Below are positions 26,295 through 34,916 of a stretch of 64,000 bases of DNA, piece by piece (the first letter of the stretch is position 1; each line of letters opens with the position of its first letter). The notes beneath the pieces were generated by a model. That model made no database searches and was not told where the DNA came from. It was given only the letters and a program-made list of their open reading frames with translations. Both the position numbers and the translations under genes were made by a program. Origin of the DNA: Solobacterium sp. (GTDB taxonomy: Bacteria; Bacillota_I; Bacilli_A; Erysipelotrichales; Erysipelotrichaceae); contig JAKVKC010000006.1 of the NCBI GenBank assembly GCA_022486705.1, positions 23,026 through 87,025 on the forward strand, in the 5' to 3' direction.

Positions 26295-27049
26295 ATTCTT
26301 TCTCCTTCTTGTTTGACTTCCATCCGCAGAAATTCTCTTGTCCGTGCCTGCTTTGGCGCGGCAAAGAATTCCTGTGAATCATTTTCTTCAACAATATTTC
26401 CCTTTTCCATAAAGATGACATGATTGGATACATCTCTGGCAAAGCCCATTTCATGAGTCACTACGATCATGGTCATCCCATCTTCTGCTAACTTCCGCAT
26501 GACTTCCAGCACTTCCCCGATCAATTCCGGATCCAAGGCCGAAGTCGGCTCATCAAAATAGATGATCTGCGGATCTGTCGCCAAGGCTCTGGCAATCGCG
26601 ACCCGCTGCTGCTGGCCGCCGGATAATTGAGATGGATAGTAATTGCAGCGATCTGACATGCCGACCCGATCCAGCATTTCCCGGCCGATCTTTTCCGCTT
26701 CTGCTTTGGTCTTCTTCTGGGCAAGCGTCAGACCTAACGTTACATTCTGCAGCGCTGTCTTGTTGGCGAACAGATTATAGTTCTGAAAGACGAAAGCGGT
26801 CTTGGCACGGACCTGGGCAATCTCTTTCTTTGTACTGTGGGCCAGATCATAGGAGATGCCATCAAACGTCATGGTGCCTTGATCTGCCGTTTCCAGAAAA
26901 TTGATGCATCTTAGCAGTGTCGTCTTGCCGGATCCGGAAGGTCCCAAAATTGCAGTGACATCTCCCTTATGGATCGAAAGATCGACACCTTTCAGGACAT
27001 CCAGGCCGCCGAATGATTTATGGATATTTTTGATTTCCAGCATCGCCAT
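26291..27049 (-). CDS. Amino acid ABC transporter ATPase
   Basis: 252 residues. Walker A is [10 protein letters not shown] near residue 36, Q-loop VFQNYNLF, signature LSGGQQQR, Walker [14 protein letters not shown], and the switch His is in [12 protein letters not shown]. It belongs to the GlnQ-like group that drives polar amino acid uptake. AGAGGAA precedes the ATG at 27049; an ATG six bases downstream is also possible. It sits 4 bp after the permease gene. Confidence 0.92.
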   Translation of the reverse strand: MAMLEIKNIHKSFGGLDVLKGVDLSIHKGDVTAILGPSGSGKTTLLRCINFLETADQGTMTFDGISYDLAHSTKKEIAQVRAKTAFVFQNYNLFANKTALQNVTLGLTLAQKKTKAEAEKIGREMLDRVGMSDRCNYYPSQLSGGQQQRVAIARALATDPQIIYFDEPTSALDPELIGEVLEVMRKLAEDGMTMIVVTHEMGFARDVSNHVIFMEKGNIVEENDSQEFFAAPKQARTREFLRMEVKQEGERI

Positions 27050-27053
27050 CGGA

Positions 27054-27722
27054 TCACTTCCTCTCCCCGCTGTAGAAATTCAGCTTCTTTTCGCCCCATC
27101 TCTGCAGCCATGTCAGGATCGTAGAGAAGATCAGATAGACGGCTGCGACGGTCAGATACATCGCCATAAAGCGATAATTCCGGCCGGCAATGCGCTGGGT
27201 CTGGAAGAACATCTCCATCACAGTTATATTCGATGCCAAAGAAGTATCCTTCAGCATACTGATCAAAGAATTGCTCAAAGCAGGGAAAGCCGTGCGGATG
27301 GCCTGCGGCAGAACAATATGGCGCATGATCTGCCAATAATTCAAACCAACGCAATAGCCTGCTTCCATCTGTCCCGCCGGCACTGATTCTAGGCATCCGC
27401 GGATCGTTTCGGCACAATAGGCGCCTTCATTGACCGCAAATACCGCGACCGCCGACCAGAAAGGATCGGTATGGATCCCAATGGAAGGAAAGCCATAGAA
27501 GACTACGAACAGCTGCACCAGCAATGGCGTACCGCGGATGATCCAGATATAGAAACGGCAGATCTGCCGCAGAACGGGAATCTCGGCATACTGGACCAAA
27601 GCTGCAAGGATCGCGATGATCAATGCAAGCGAAAAGCTGATGATCGTCAATGGAATGGTCATCGTCAATCCAGCCATAAAGATCTGCGGAAAAGAATCCA
27701 GCATGAGCTGCCAATCTGACAT
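27054..27722 (-). CDS. Amino acid ABC transporter permease
   Basis: 222 residues of the HisM/TcyB type with about five membrane segments. The family EAA loop is visible as [24 protein letters not shown], and the N-terminal binding-protein-dependent region includes [15 protein letters not shown]. It is the first gene of the three-gene cystine-type operon, with GGGGG close upstream of the ATG. A weak -10 (TATAGT) lies about 25 bp further upstream. Confidence 0.92.
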   Translation of the reverse strand: MSDWQLMLDSFPQIFMAGLTMTIPLTIISFSLALIIAILAALVQYAEIPVLRQICRFYIWIIRGTPLLVQLFVVFYGFPSIGIHTDPFWSAVAVFAVNEGAYCAETIRGCLESVPAGQMEAGYCVGLNYWQIMRHIVLPQAIRTAFPALSNSLISMLKDTSLASNITVMEMFFQTQRIAGRNYRFMAMYLTVAAVYLIFSTILTWLQRWGEKKLNFYSGERK

Positions 27723-27840
27723 GAATCTGCCCCCTTTGCGTACTATATATTAAGGTGTCATAGGAATGCATGCAATTCATTTGCCCTGCTTATCGATACT
27801 TATTATGCATGCATTGCATAGCGAAACTTCATCTATAAGA

Positions 27841-27862
27841 AAGGACACTGCTGCGTGTCCCT
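27841..27862 (-). terminator. Intrinsic terminator of the yqeY gene
   Basis: GGACAC and GTGTCC form a stem with a GCAGCA-type loop right after the stop codon, followed by TTTC on the minus strand. The T run is short. Confidence 0.55.
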
Positions 27863-28307
27863 ATTTTAAAATGCTTGATAATACTTTATTGACCGTCTTG
27901 CCATCAGTCTTGCCGGCATACTTTGCCATGACTTCTTTCATGATCGGTCCCTGGCTCTTCTTTTCGGCAGCCAGTCCCTTTTCTGTCATGATGGCTTCGA
28001 TCGCTGTTCTGATCTCTGCTTCGCTCATCTGCTTTGGCAGATATTCTTCGATCAGAGCAATCTTCTTGTTGTTCTCATCAATGATATCAGTCCGATTGGC
28101 TGGTGTTTCCGCCAAGGCTTCCTTGGTCTGCTTCAGTTCTCTCTGCACATACTTCAGCTCTTCATCCTTGGTCAGTTCCTTGCCCGACTCTTTCTCCGCT
28201 AAAGCAATGGCTGAGATCAGCAATGAATAGACGCCTTTCTTCAATGCATCATGATCCTTCATTGCCTGCATGTTATCTTTTCTTAACTGCTTTAATAGTT
28301 CTCCCAT
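27861..28307 (-). CDS. GatB/YqeY domain protein
   Basis: 148 residues, full-length YqeY family (MGELLKQLRKDNMQAMKDHD, ELTKDEELKYVQRELKQ, YLPKQMSEAEI, GPIMKEVMAKYAGKTDGKTVNKV). The domain is shared with GatB and is thought to bind tRNA; YqeY proteins are of uncertain role. It is preceded by chorismate mutase with 9 bp between genes and likely shares its transcript. Confidence 0.92.
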   Translation of the reverse strand: MGELLKQLRKDNMQAMKDHDALKKGVYSLLISAIALAEKESGKELTKDEELKYVQRELKQTKEALAETPANRTDIIDENNKKIALIEEYLPKQMSEAEIRTAIEAIMTEKGLAAEKKSQGPIMKEVMAKYAGKTDGKTVNKVLSSILK

Positions 28308-28316
28308 ACTTCCTCC

Positions 28317-28595
28317 TTATTTTTCATCCTCGATCTGCTTCTGATATTCCCGTGAAAGTTTCAGCAGTTCGCTGAAATATTTCCGATAATATGCCCGAAT
28401 ATCATCATCTTCGATCCGCCGGCAGTTCTTCTCAGTGATCTCTGCCTCTCGATTGCTGTCCAGGATCGGCATCTGATTCTCAATCTTATAGCTGATGATA
28501 TCTGCGACGATCTTAAATCTCTCTTCAAAAAGAGCAGCCATCTTGGCATCGATCGCATCGATTGCCTTCCGGTCATCTTCCAATTTATCTGCCAT
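28317..28595 (-). CDS. Chorismate mutase, AroQ class
   Basis: 92 residues of all-helical AroQ type, starting MADKLEDDRKAIDAIDAKM. Conserved features are the first-helix RKAIDAIDAKMAALFEERF, KIENQMPILDSNREAEI and a Tyr/Arg-rich third helix. It turns chorismate into prephenate for phenylalanine and tyrosine. As a single-domain protein it is not fused to prephenate dehydratase or DAHP synthase. It is the first gene of a pair with yqeY and is divergent from the ATP-grasp gene. Confidence 0.88.
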   Translation of the reverse strand: MADKLEDDRKAIDAIDAKMAALFEERFKIVADIISYKIENQMPILDSNREAEITEKNCRRIEDDDIRAYYRKYFSELLKLSREYQKQIEDEK

Positions 28596-28696
28596 CCCGC
28601 ACCTCCGTCATTTTTATATTATACATCATCTGGCAATGAGTGTTTTGCCATCAAGTTCGGCTGTGATAAAATATTCTGAAACAAGGAGGTGGGCAT

Positions 28697-29905
28697 ATGT
28701 CAAAGAACTTTGTTTTTATTTCACCGACATTTCCCAAGACGTACTATCAGTTCCCAAAAGCTTGGAAAGCACTGGGCGGTACGTCTCTCTGCATCGGTGA
28801 AGACAGCTATGCATCTCTAGCAAAAGAGATGAAAGAAGCCTGCAGTGAGTACTATCAGGTCAGTTCCATGAAGGACTATGACCAGATGTACCGTGCCGTT
28901 GCGTGGTTTGCCCATAAGCATGGAAAGATCGACTGGCTGGAGAGCAACAATGAATTCTGGCTGGAACAGGATGCCAAGCTCCGCACCGATTTCAATATCA
29001 CGACGGGGGATAAGACAGAAACAGTCATGCGCTACAAGACCAAGTCCAACATGAAAGCTTTTTATGAGCAGGCACACTGCCCTGTTGCCAGATATCACTT
29101 AGTCACCGATCTTGATGCCGGAAAGAAGTTCATTGAAGAAGTCGGCTACCCCGTTATTGTCAAGCCGAATGATGGCGTTGGGGCAACCACTACCTGGAAG
29201 ATCCACAATGAAGAAGAACTGACTGCTTTCTATGATAAGAAACTGCCTGTACCATTTATTATGGAAGAATTCGTGCCGGGCTATATCGTCTCCTTTGACG
29301 GCATCACCGATCAGGATGGCCGGATCATCTTCAAGACATCGCATCATTTTCCGGAACCGATCATGAATATTGTCAACAGCACGGAAGAATGTTTCTATTG
29401 GAGCGAACGTACGATCCCAGCAGATCTCGATGAACTTGGTACCCGCGTCATTGCGGCCTTTGATATCCGCGCCCGCTTCTTCCACACCGAATACTTCCGT
29501 TTAACAGAAGATAAGCCAGGACTTGGTGTCAAAGGAGGTCTTGTCGGCTTAGAAGTCAACATGCGTCCCCCAGGAGGCTATACCCCAGACATGATGAACT
29601 ATGCCAACAACATAGATGTCTATAAGATCTATGCAAACATGGCGATGTTCAACACAAATACATATCAGAGCGACCGTCCGTATCACTGCATCTATGTCGG
29701 CAGACGCGATGCGTTTGTCTATACGAACAATGCCGCATCCATCTTTGCCAAATATGGCAAGAATATCATGATGCATGACCGCATGCCGCAGCTGCTTGGC
29801 GAAGCCATGGGCAATGAGTTCTATATCGCCCGCTTCAAGACAAAAGAAGAATGTATGGCATTCACCGACTTCATCTACGCAAAAGTGAAAGAGGAAACCA
29901 AATGA
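28697..29905 (+). CDS. ATP-grasp carboxylate ligase family protein
   Basis: 402 residues. A Rossmann-like preATP-grasp start (FVFISPTFPKTYYQFPKAW) is followed by the ATP-grasp core: VGYPVIVKPNDGVGATTTWK, PFIMEEFVPGYIVSFDGI, and the metal/ATP end LVGLEVNMRPPGGYTPDMM. ATP-grasp enzymes join a carboxylate, through an acyl phosphate, to an amine or thiol. No known pathway genes flank it, so the substrate is unknown. Its stop overlaps the start of a serine esterase as ATGA. A strong ribosome site (AAGGAGGTGGG) precedes its ATG, and a -10-like TAAAAT lies just upstream. Confidence 0.85.
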   Translation: MSKNFVFISPTFPKTYYQFPKAWKALGGTSLCIGEDSYASLAKEMKEACSEYYQVSSMKDYDQMYRAVAWFAHKHGKIDWLESNNEFWLEQDAKLRTDFNITTGDKTETVMRYKTKSNMKAFYEQAHCPVARYHLVTDLDAGKKFIEEVGYPVIVKPNDGVGATTTWKIHNEEELTAFYDKKLPVPFIMEEFVPGYIVSFDGITDQDGRIIFKTSHHFPEPIMNIVNSTEECFYWSERTIPADLDELGTRVIAAFDIRARFFHTEYFRLTEDKPGLGVKGGLVGLEVNMRPPGGYTPDMMNYANNIDVYKIYANMAMFNTNTYQSDRPYHCIYVGRRDAFVYTNNAASIFAKYGKNIMMHDRMPQLLGEAMGNEFYIARFKTKEECMAFTDFIYAKVKEETK

Positions 29906-30657
29906 AAATCTCCTATCGGAAAGAATACTCGAACTGTCTGCACCGCGACATGGAATATAAGATCTATGGGCATGCAGGCATGCCTGTGCTTGCCTTCCCA
30001 TCCCAGGATGGACGCTTCTTTGACTTTGAAGATCAGGGCATGATCGGCAGTATTGCAGAATTCATTGAAAACGGCAGGATCCAGGTATTCTGCTGTGATT
30101 CCAATGACATCAATTCCTGGTCCTCCACCAATTGGGATCATCGCAAAGCCATTGAGAATCAGGAAGCGTATTTTCATTACATCACCGATGAGCTCTGCCC
30201 GAAGATCTATCAGATCAATCGCGATGCCAACGGCGGCATTCCCCGCGGAGCTATTCTGACCACAGGATGTTCCTTAGGAGCGACCCATGCATTAAATGCC
30301 CTGCTGCGCCGCCCGGATATCTTCTCGGGATGCATTGCTTTATCCGGTGCCTACAATGCCCGGTACTTCTTCCCTGATTATTGGGATGATCTGACCTATG
30401 CCAACAGCCCTGTGGATTATCTTGATGGCATGCCTTACAGCCATCCCTATGTCGATCTCTACCGTACCAAGAATATCATTCTCTGCTGCGGTCAGGGCGC
30501 GTGGGAGCATCCAATGCAGGAGGACGCTGCCAGAATGAAAGAGCTCTTTGCCTACAAGGACATTCCCGCATGGGTCGACTTCTGGGGCAAGGATGTATGC
30601 CATGACTGGTCATGGTGGAAGCAGCAGCTGCCTTATTTCATGAACTATGTTTGCTGA
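29902..30657 (+). CDS. Alpha/beta hydrolase-fold esterase (EstA/esterase D-like)
   Basis: 251 residues from ATG 29902. It matches the family of putative esterases that includes antigen 85 and enterochelin-esterase-like enzymes. GMPVLAFPSQDGRF starts the fold, the nucleophile is Ser in TTGCSLGATHALN (GCSLG), and the terminal CHDWSWWKQQLPYF carries the His. The ATGA overlap with the ATP-grasp gene implies linked translation and a linked product. A plausible reading is that one gene forms an amide or ester product and the other trims, releases or matures it; this is inference. A terminator follows. Confidence 0.85.
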   Translation: MKISYRKEYSNCLHRDMEYKIYGHAGMPVLAFPSQDGRFFDFEDQGMIGSIAEFIENGRIQVFCCDSNDINSWSSTNWDHRKAIENQEAYFHYITDELCPKIYQINRDANGGIPRGAILTTGCSLGATHALNALLRRPDIFSGCIALSGAYNARYFFPDYWDDLTYANSPVDYLDGMPYSHPYVDLYRTKNIILCCGQGAWEHPMQEDAARMKELFAYKDIPAWVDFWGKDVCHDWSWWKQQLPYFMNYVC

Positions 30658-30682
30658 AGGAGAAGAAGATTCTCCTTTTTTC
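30657..30682 (+). terminator. Intrinsic terminator of the ATP-grasp/esterase operon
   Basis: GGAGAA-GAAGA-TTCTCC followed by seven T directly after the stop codon. Confidence 0.85.
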
Positions 30683-30749
30683 TTTCCCTTCATCTCTGCA
30701 ATTGCGCATTTCTTTTTCTCTGCTTTTTTGTTAAGATAGTAAAGCACAT

Positions 30750-30831
30750 GGGGAATTGGTGGAATTGGTAGACACGTCAGCCTTAGGAGCTGATGATTAA
30801 CGTCGTAAGGGTTCGAGTCCCTTATTCCCCA
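30750..30831 (+). tRNA. tRNA-Leu (anticodon UAG)
   Basis: A class II tRNA of 82 bases. Acceptor GGGGAAT pairs with ATTCCCC, the anticodon stem TCAGC/GCTGA holds loop CTTAGGA (anticodon TAG, reads CUA), the long variable arm follows, and the T arm is GGGTTCGAGTCCC. The CCA end is not encoded. A hairpin terminator lies about 30 bp further on. Confidence 0.95.
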
Positions 30832-30857
30832 CTAAAATATTCATCTTCATGCATTGG

Positions 30858-30892
30858 CCTTCGTCTTATTCTGAATAGGATGAAGGTTTTTA
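30858..30892 (+). terminator. Intrinsic terminator after tRNA-Leu
   Basis: CCTTCGTC and GATGAAGG form a stem with TATTC/GAATA inside, followed by TTTTT. Confidence 0.8.
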
Positions 30893-30973
30893 TGTGTTTG
30901 CCTTAAATAAATTCAATTAAATAAAAAGATAAGTCATCAAAAAAGGGCTGCAATGGTTAGCAGTCCTTTAATA

Positions 30974-32479
30974 TTAATCATCCCAAAATTGTGCTTTCAG
31001 ATTTACTGCATTCTTTGGCATATCAAATTCAAGAGGATTTTCTGACACATTTGAAACTGTTATTCCCGTTGGAATCCAATGGAATGTTTGATGAGGGTAT
31101 AAATCCAAATTTTCTGTAGCTACCACATGAGAGCCCCATGCAACTTTGGCGCCACTGCTAACAGTTTTTCCATCAACGGTGATAGTGCAATTGGTCGTGG
31201 TTATTGTATATGTTCTTTTTGCAAATTCCACACTGATTGTCTCGTCGTTATCACTGTTTTGTACATAATCCATGCTTGCACTAGTGGGCATATCATCTGT
31301 CTCTTTTATTTGTCCCCCACTAGTAATTGATTTAATGTAATACCCGTCATCTGCATCAAACTCAATATGCTTTGTATCGCCATACTTTAATTTTACTGTT
31401 CCCGATGGAGAAATCGTTCCACCTTTGCTCGCCGATAACGTTAGTGTGTATTCGTTTGCCGTATAGTTTGCTATTACATTTGCATTACTTGCTGGCATTG
31501 TGAATGTTGTGGTCGCTGCACTTGCATCTTCGATGGTTCCACCATCAGCAATCCATTTGTCAAAATGACAATGCTCTGGCGCTCTGCCCGCAACAAGAGT
31601 GGCTTTTTCACCGGCGGCGCGCTTTAAGGAAAGCGTTCCAGATTGATTCTTTATTATTAGAGAATACTGCTTAGCAGTATAGTTAGCCTTTACCGTGACT
31701 GGTGCTGATGGCATTGTGAATGTCGTGGTTATTTTTGTTGCATCCGCAAGAGTGGCTTCACCGCTCTCTACTGTCCAGCCAGTAAATGTGCTGGATGCTG
31801 GTGCATTATCCGCGGTAATCGTAACGACATCACCTTCAGCATACGTTCCTGTTCCTGTGCCATTGGTAACTGTAACATCATTATGGATAACATATCCGTA
31901 TGTGACCTCAGCTGTAAATGTCATTTTCTTACCGTCAACAGTCAGGTCTTCCAATGCAGTAAAGCTCTTATCCTCTGCTTCTACTGCTGTAGGCATCGCC
32001 ATTGTTCCGATCACTGCAGCACAGAGAATCAGAGAAGCAATCGTCTTGCCTTTCTTGTTCCTGATAATCACTACAGCTAATGCACTGCCTGAGATTACCA
32101 TCAGTGCAGCCCACAAAGGAAGCTGAGAACCTGCTCCAGTGTCAGGCACGGTGTAATCCTGAGTTTCTGCTTGCTTAATTGCAATCACATCGTTAGCTGC
32201 GCTCTTGCCAGCCTCTAAACTAAACGCATTCTGCGTCAGGCTTCCTGACTTCAGCTTTATACCATCCGGCAATGTGATCTTAGTCTGGATTCCATCTACC
32301 CCATACTTGTTCGCGTTAGTGACGGTAAGTTTCAGATCGATGTCTTCATTAGCGGAATATGCCGTCTTTTCAGAAGTGAGAGCTGCCGATATTCCAACTG
32401 CATCTGCGGCCATAACGGTCATGCCTGTTGAAAACATGAATACTAGGCTCAATAGTACTGTAATGATCTTTCTTTTCAT
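30974..32479 (-). CDS. Cell-surface protein with internal sorting-like motif and InlB-type repeats
   Basis: 501 residues from ATG 32479, with GGAGGGG upstream. It has a signal peptide (1-24) and a beta-sandwich N-domain (27-105). An LPXTG-like VPDTG at 111-115 is followed by one membrane helix (about 119-139), a basic RNKKGK turn, and a second hydrophobic segment ending AVEA (146-168) that looks like another signal peptide. A C-terminal part of 330 residues holds about four bacterial-repeat modules with GWT and TFTMP/VKANY signatures. A sorting signal normally lies at the very end, so this arrangement is unusual. It may be a membrane hairpin exposing both halves, or a fusion of two genes. It may adhere to surfaces. 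Confidence 0.75.
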   Translation of the reverse strand: MKRKIITVLLSLVFMFSTGMTVMAADAVGISAALTSEKTAYSANEDIDLKLTVTNANKYGVDGIQTKITLPDGIKLKSGSLTQNAFSLEAGKSAANDVIAIKQAETQDYTVPDTGAGSQLPLWAALMVISGSALAVVIIRNKKGKTIASLILCAAVIGTMAMPTAVEAEDKSFTALEDLTVDGKKMTFTAEVTYGYVIHNDVTVTNGTGTGTYAEGDVVTITADNAPASSTFTGWTVESGEATLADATKITTTFTMPSAPVTVKANYTAKQYSLIIKNQSGTLSLKRAAGEKATLVAGRAPEHCHFDKWIADGGTIEDASAATTTFTMPASNANVIANYTANEYTLTLSASKGGTISPSGTVKLKYGDTKHIEFDADDGYYIKSITSGGQIKETDDMPTSASMDYVQNSDNDETISVEFAKRTYTITTTNCTITVDGKTVSSGAKVAWGSHVVATENLDLYPHQTFHWIPTGITVSNVSENPLEFDMPKNAVNLKAQFWDD

Positions 32480-32512
32480 GGTTTCCCCTCCAATAATACT
32501 TTTCATCAGCAT

Positions 32513-32798
32513 ATCATCAAAATGTCAGCTTTGTCACACCCATCTTTTGAATTACACAAGGCTATTGACATGCTCGCCCAGAAATAACAAAAAGCACTCA
32601 ATATAAAGGATCAAACATATAAAAATACGTTTCATCATTGTCCAGAGAATCGTTTCAAAAATGAAACGCAAATGAAGCGCAAAATTTTTCGTTGCATTTG
32701 CGTTTGTCTTTGCGTTCAGCCGCATAATTATAAAAAATTACGTATTTATCTAAATCATTGCCTGAAAACTGCTTTCTCACGACTCATTAATATGTATA
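32513..32798. other. Intergenic region with an 11-bp perfect inverted repeat
   Basis: Between the surface-protein start and the cytX 3' region. It holds the likely promoter of the surface protein and the inverted repeat AAACGCAAATG/CATTTGCGTTT at 32664-32705, with extra TTTGCG-type copies inside and just after. No gene is seen. Confidence 0.6.
32664..32705. repeat. Inverted repeat AAACGCAAATG...CATTTGCGTTT
   Basis: Two perfect 11-bp arms separated by 20 bp containing another GCGCAAAA. A further TTTGCGTT follows at about 32711. It has no T-run as a terminator and could be a regulator-binding cluster. Confidence 0.6.
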
Positions 32799-32846
32799 AA
32801 AGAAGAAGCCAATTTCAAAATGATATGGAATCAGCTTCTTCTTTTT
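32799..32846. terminator. Terminator-like hairpin downstream of cytX
   Basis: AGAAGAAGC and GCTTCTTCT form a 9-bp stem with a 24-base loop. T runs follow on both strands; on the minus strand it follows the cytX stop. Confidence 0.6.
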
Positions 32847-32851
32847 ATGTG

Positions 32852-34036
32852 TTATGCGATTTTTTTGTCTTTCTTATGAACATTGATCTTTGATGCCGCC
32901 AAACAGATCAGTATAGTGATGACCATATCCGGCAGTGTATTGCCTACTGCAATATCCACTTTCATTAACAGACGATAAATAGCAAAGCCAATGATCCATA
33001 TGATCATATTTTTAATATCAAAAGCCTTCTGACTGCGATCCTCATGAAGCAGGAAGTAATCGGCAATCTGGATAGCGATCATCGGGGCAAAGACAGAACC
33101 GATCAGATATAGAAAATCAGTGATGCTGTCCATCGGATAGAAAATGGCGCCGATCATACCGATAGCGGCAGCAGCGATGGCTGCCCATTTCCCCTTCATC
33201 TTTGGAAAGACGGTCTCACTGGAGACTCCGGCAGAATAGGCATCGAGGAACGTTGTCGTTACTGTTGAGAGCACAATGATCAATAGAGATGCAATGCCAA
33301 GGCCTGCTTTGACTATGATCTGTGCAATGTCATATTCGCCCGTATAAATAGCAGCGCCCATGCCGATCACATACATCCAGCAGCTGACCAGACCATACAC
33401 AGCAGCACTGACGGCCGCTGCTTCGACAGGCTTTTCTGCACTGCGGGTGTAATCGCTGATCAAAGGCAGCCAGGACAATGGCATGGCAACGGACAGTTCG
33501 ACTGCCGCACCAAAGGAAATACTTTCTTCGGCAATTCCTGCCGACATGCCGCTGCCAAAGATCTTCCAGCAGAGGATCAAGCTCAGGATAAATAAAGCAG
33601 CCATAGCGATGGTATTGATCCGGCCGAGATTCTTAATGCCTGCTAAGATCCATAGAATGATCAAAGTGCCAATGACAAGGCACCAGATCCATGATCCGAT
33701 CGGCCAGGCACTTTCGGCAGCCAAAGCGCCATCATAGATCATGATGGCTGTCCAGCCGACAAGCTGCAGGATATTCAGCAGGGCAAAGAACAGACTGCCC
33801 TTCTGCCCAAAGCTCAGTTTCACAGTCTCCATCGAGCTCTGCCGCATCTTTCCGCCGATCACACCAGCTAAGAACAGCATGGTGCATCCGATGACGTGTC
33901 CGATCAGAATGGCAAGCAGTCCCTTGGCAAAGCCGAGCGGTGCAAAATACGTACCGGTCAGGATCTCAGCTAAAGAAACACCGGCACCGAACCAGAGCAG
34001 AGCGTTATCAAATAAAGACGTTCTCTTCTCGCTCAT
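32852..34036 (-). CDS. cytX: Hydroxymethylpyrimidine transporter CytX
   Basis: 394 residues with about ten to twelve membrane helices of the NCS1 cytosine-permease type: GAGVSLAEILTGTYFAPLGF near the start, GWTAIMIYDGA, PLSWLPLISDYTRSA, and a C-terminal IADYFLLHEDRSQKAF. CytX homologues carry the HMP precursor of thiamine when they lie in TPP-controlled operons, as here. It is the last gene of the thi operon and its ATG overlaps the thiD stop (ATGA). Confidence 0.9.
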   Translation of the reverse strand: MSEKRTSLFDNALLWFGAGVSLAEILTGTYFAPLGFAKGLLAILIGHVIGCTMLFLAGVIGGKMRQSSMETVKLSFGQKGSLFFALLNILQLVGWTAIMIYDGALAAESAWPIGSWIWCLVIGTLIILWILAGIKNLGRINTIAMAALFILSLILCWKIFGSGMSAGIAEESISFGAAVELSVAMPLSWLPLISDYTRSAEKPVEAAAVSAAVYGLVSCWMYVIGMGAAIYTGEYDIAQIIVKAGLGIASLLIIVLSTVTTTFLDAYSAGVSSETVFPKMKGKWAAIAAAAIGMIGAIFYPMDSITDFLYLIGSVFAPMIAIQIADYFLLHEDRSQKAFDIKNMIIWIIGFAIYRLLMKVDIAVGNTLPDMVITILICLAASKINVHKKDKKIA

Positions 34037-34842
34037 GCCTTGTGCTCCTTGGCAAACTCGCCCTGCAGATCAAAGGCATGATTCATCGGACCGCTTCCTT
34101 TGCCAAGATCAAGCATGGCTCCAAGAGCTCCGGAAATATATGCTTTCGCGCGTTCGACCGATGTGTTCATTGAGAAACCCTTGGCAAGATTTGCGGCAAT
34201 GGCACTGGAAAGCGTGCAGCCGGTGCCATGGGTATTTGGATTGTCGATATGTTTGCCATTGAACCATATGTATGCATGGTCTGCGTACAGCAGATCATTA
34301 GCATCATTCAGATTGTGACCGCCCTTGCATAAGACCGCACAGCCGTATTTTTTATTGATCTTCTTGGCTGCTTCGATCATATCCTGCGGCTTCTGGATCT
34401 TCATTTCTGCTAAGACTTCCGCTTCCGGAATATTCGGTGTTGCAATATCAGCTAAAGGAAGCAGTTCCTTTTCCAATACCGCAATGGCATCCTCACTGAT
34501 CAGCTTTGCGCCGCTGGTCGCGACCATGACCGGATCGAGGACGATCTTTTCAGCGTGATAGAATTTCAGCCGATCCGCAATTGTCCGGATCAGATCGGCC
34601 GAAGATACCATACCGATCTTGACCGCATCAGGACGGATATCGGTAAAGATATCATCAATCTGTTCGGCTAAAAATGCGGGCGATGCCTCCATGATGCCTG
34701 TTACGCCGGTCGTATTCTGTGCGGTAAGTGCAGTGATCGCGCTCATCGCATAAACACCATTCATGGTCATAGTTTTGATATCAGCCTGAATGCCGGCGCC
34801 TCCGCAGGAATCGCTCCCTGCGATCGTTAATGCTGTTTTCAT
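34033..34842 (-). CDS. thiD: Hydroxymethylpyrimidine/phosphomethylpyrimidine kinase
   Basis: 269 residues from ATG 34842, with AGGAGAG upstream. MKTALTIAGSDSCGGAGIQADIKTM is the family start, MNGVYAMSAITALTAQNT follows, and NPNTHGTGCTLSSAIAANLA near the end carries the GTGC anion hole and catalytic Asp region. It phosphorylates HMP twice to HMP-PP for thiamine. It lies between the HAD gene and cytX in a salvage operon and uses HMP brought in by CytX. Confidence 0.95.
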   Translation of the reverse strand: MKTALTIAGSDSCGGAGIQADIKTMTMNGVYAMSAITALTAQNTTGVTGIMEASPAFLAEQIDDIFTDIRPDAVKIGMVSSADLIRTIADRLKFYHAEKIVLDPVMVATSGAKLISEDAIAVLEKELLPLADIATPNIPEAEVLAEMKIQKPQDMIEAAKKINKKYGCAVLCKGGHNLNDANDLLYADHAYIWFNGKHIDNPNTHGTGCTLSSAIAANLAKGFSMNTSVERAKAYISGALGAMLDLGKGSGPMNHAFDLQGEFAKEHKA

Positions 34843-34916
34843 TTTTTTCTCTCCTTTTTTCGCATTAGTTTTATATAGCGGCAGAAGATGGTGCCCCCGA
34901 TCTGCTGCTGAAGCCT

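Noticed and set aside
30974..32479. Splitting the surface protein into two genes at the second signal-like segment
   Set aside because: The frame is open throughout and no start codon with a ribosome site is found at the junction.
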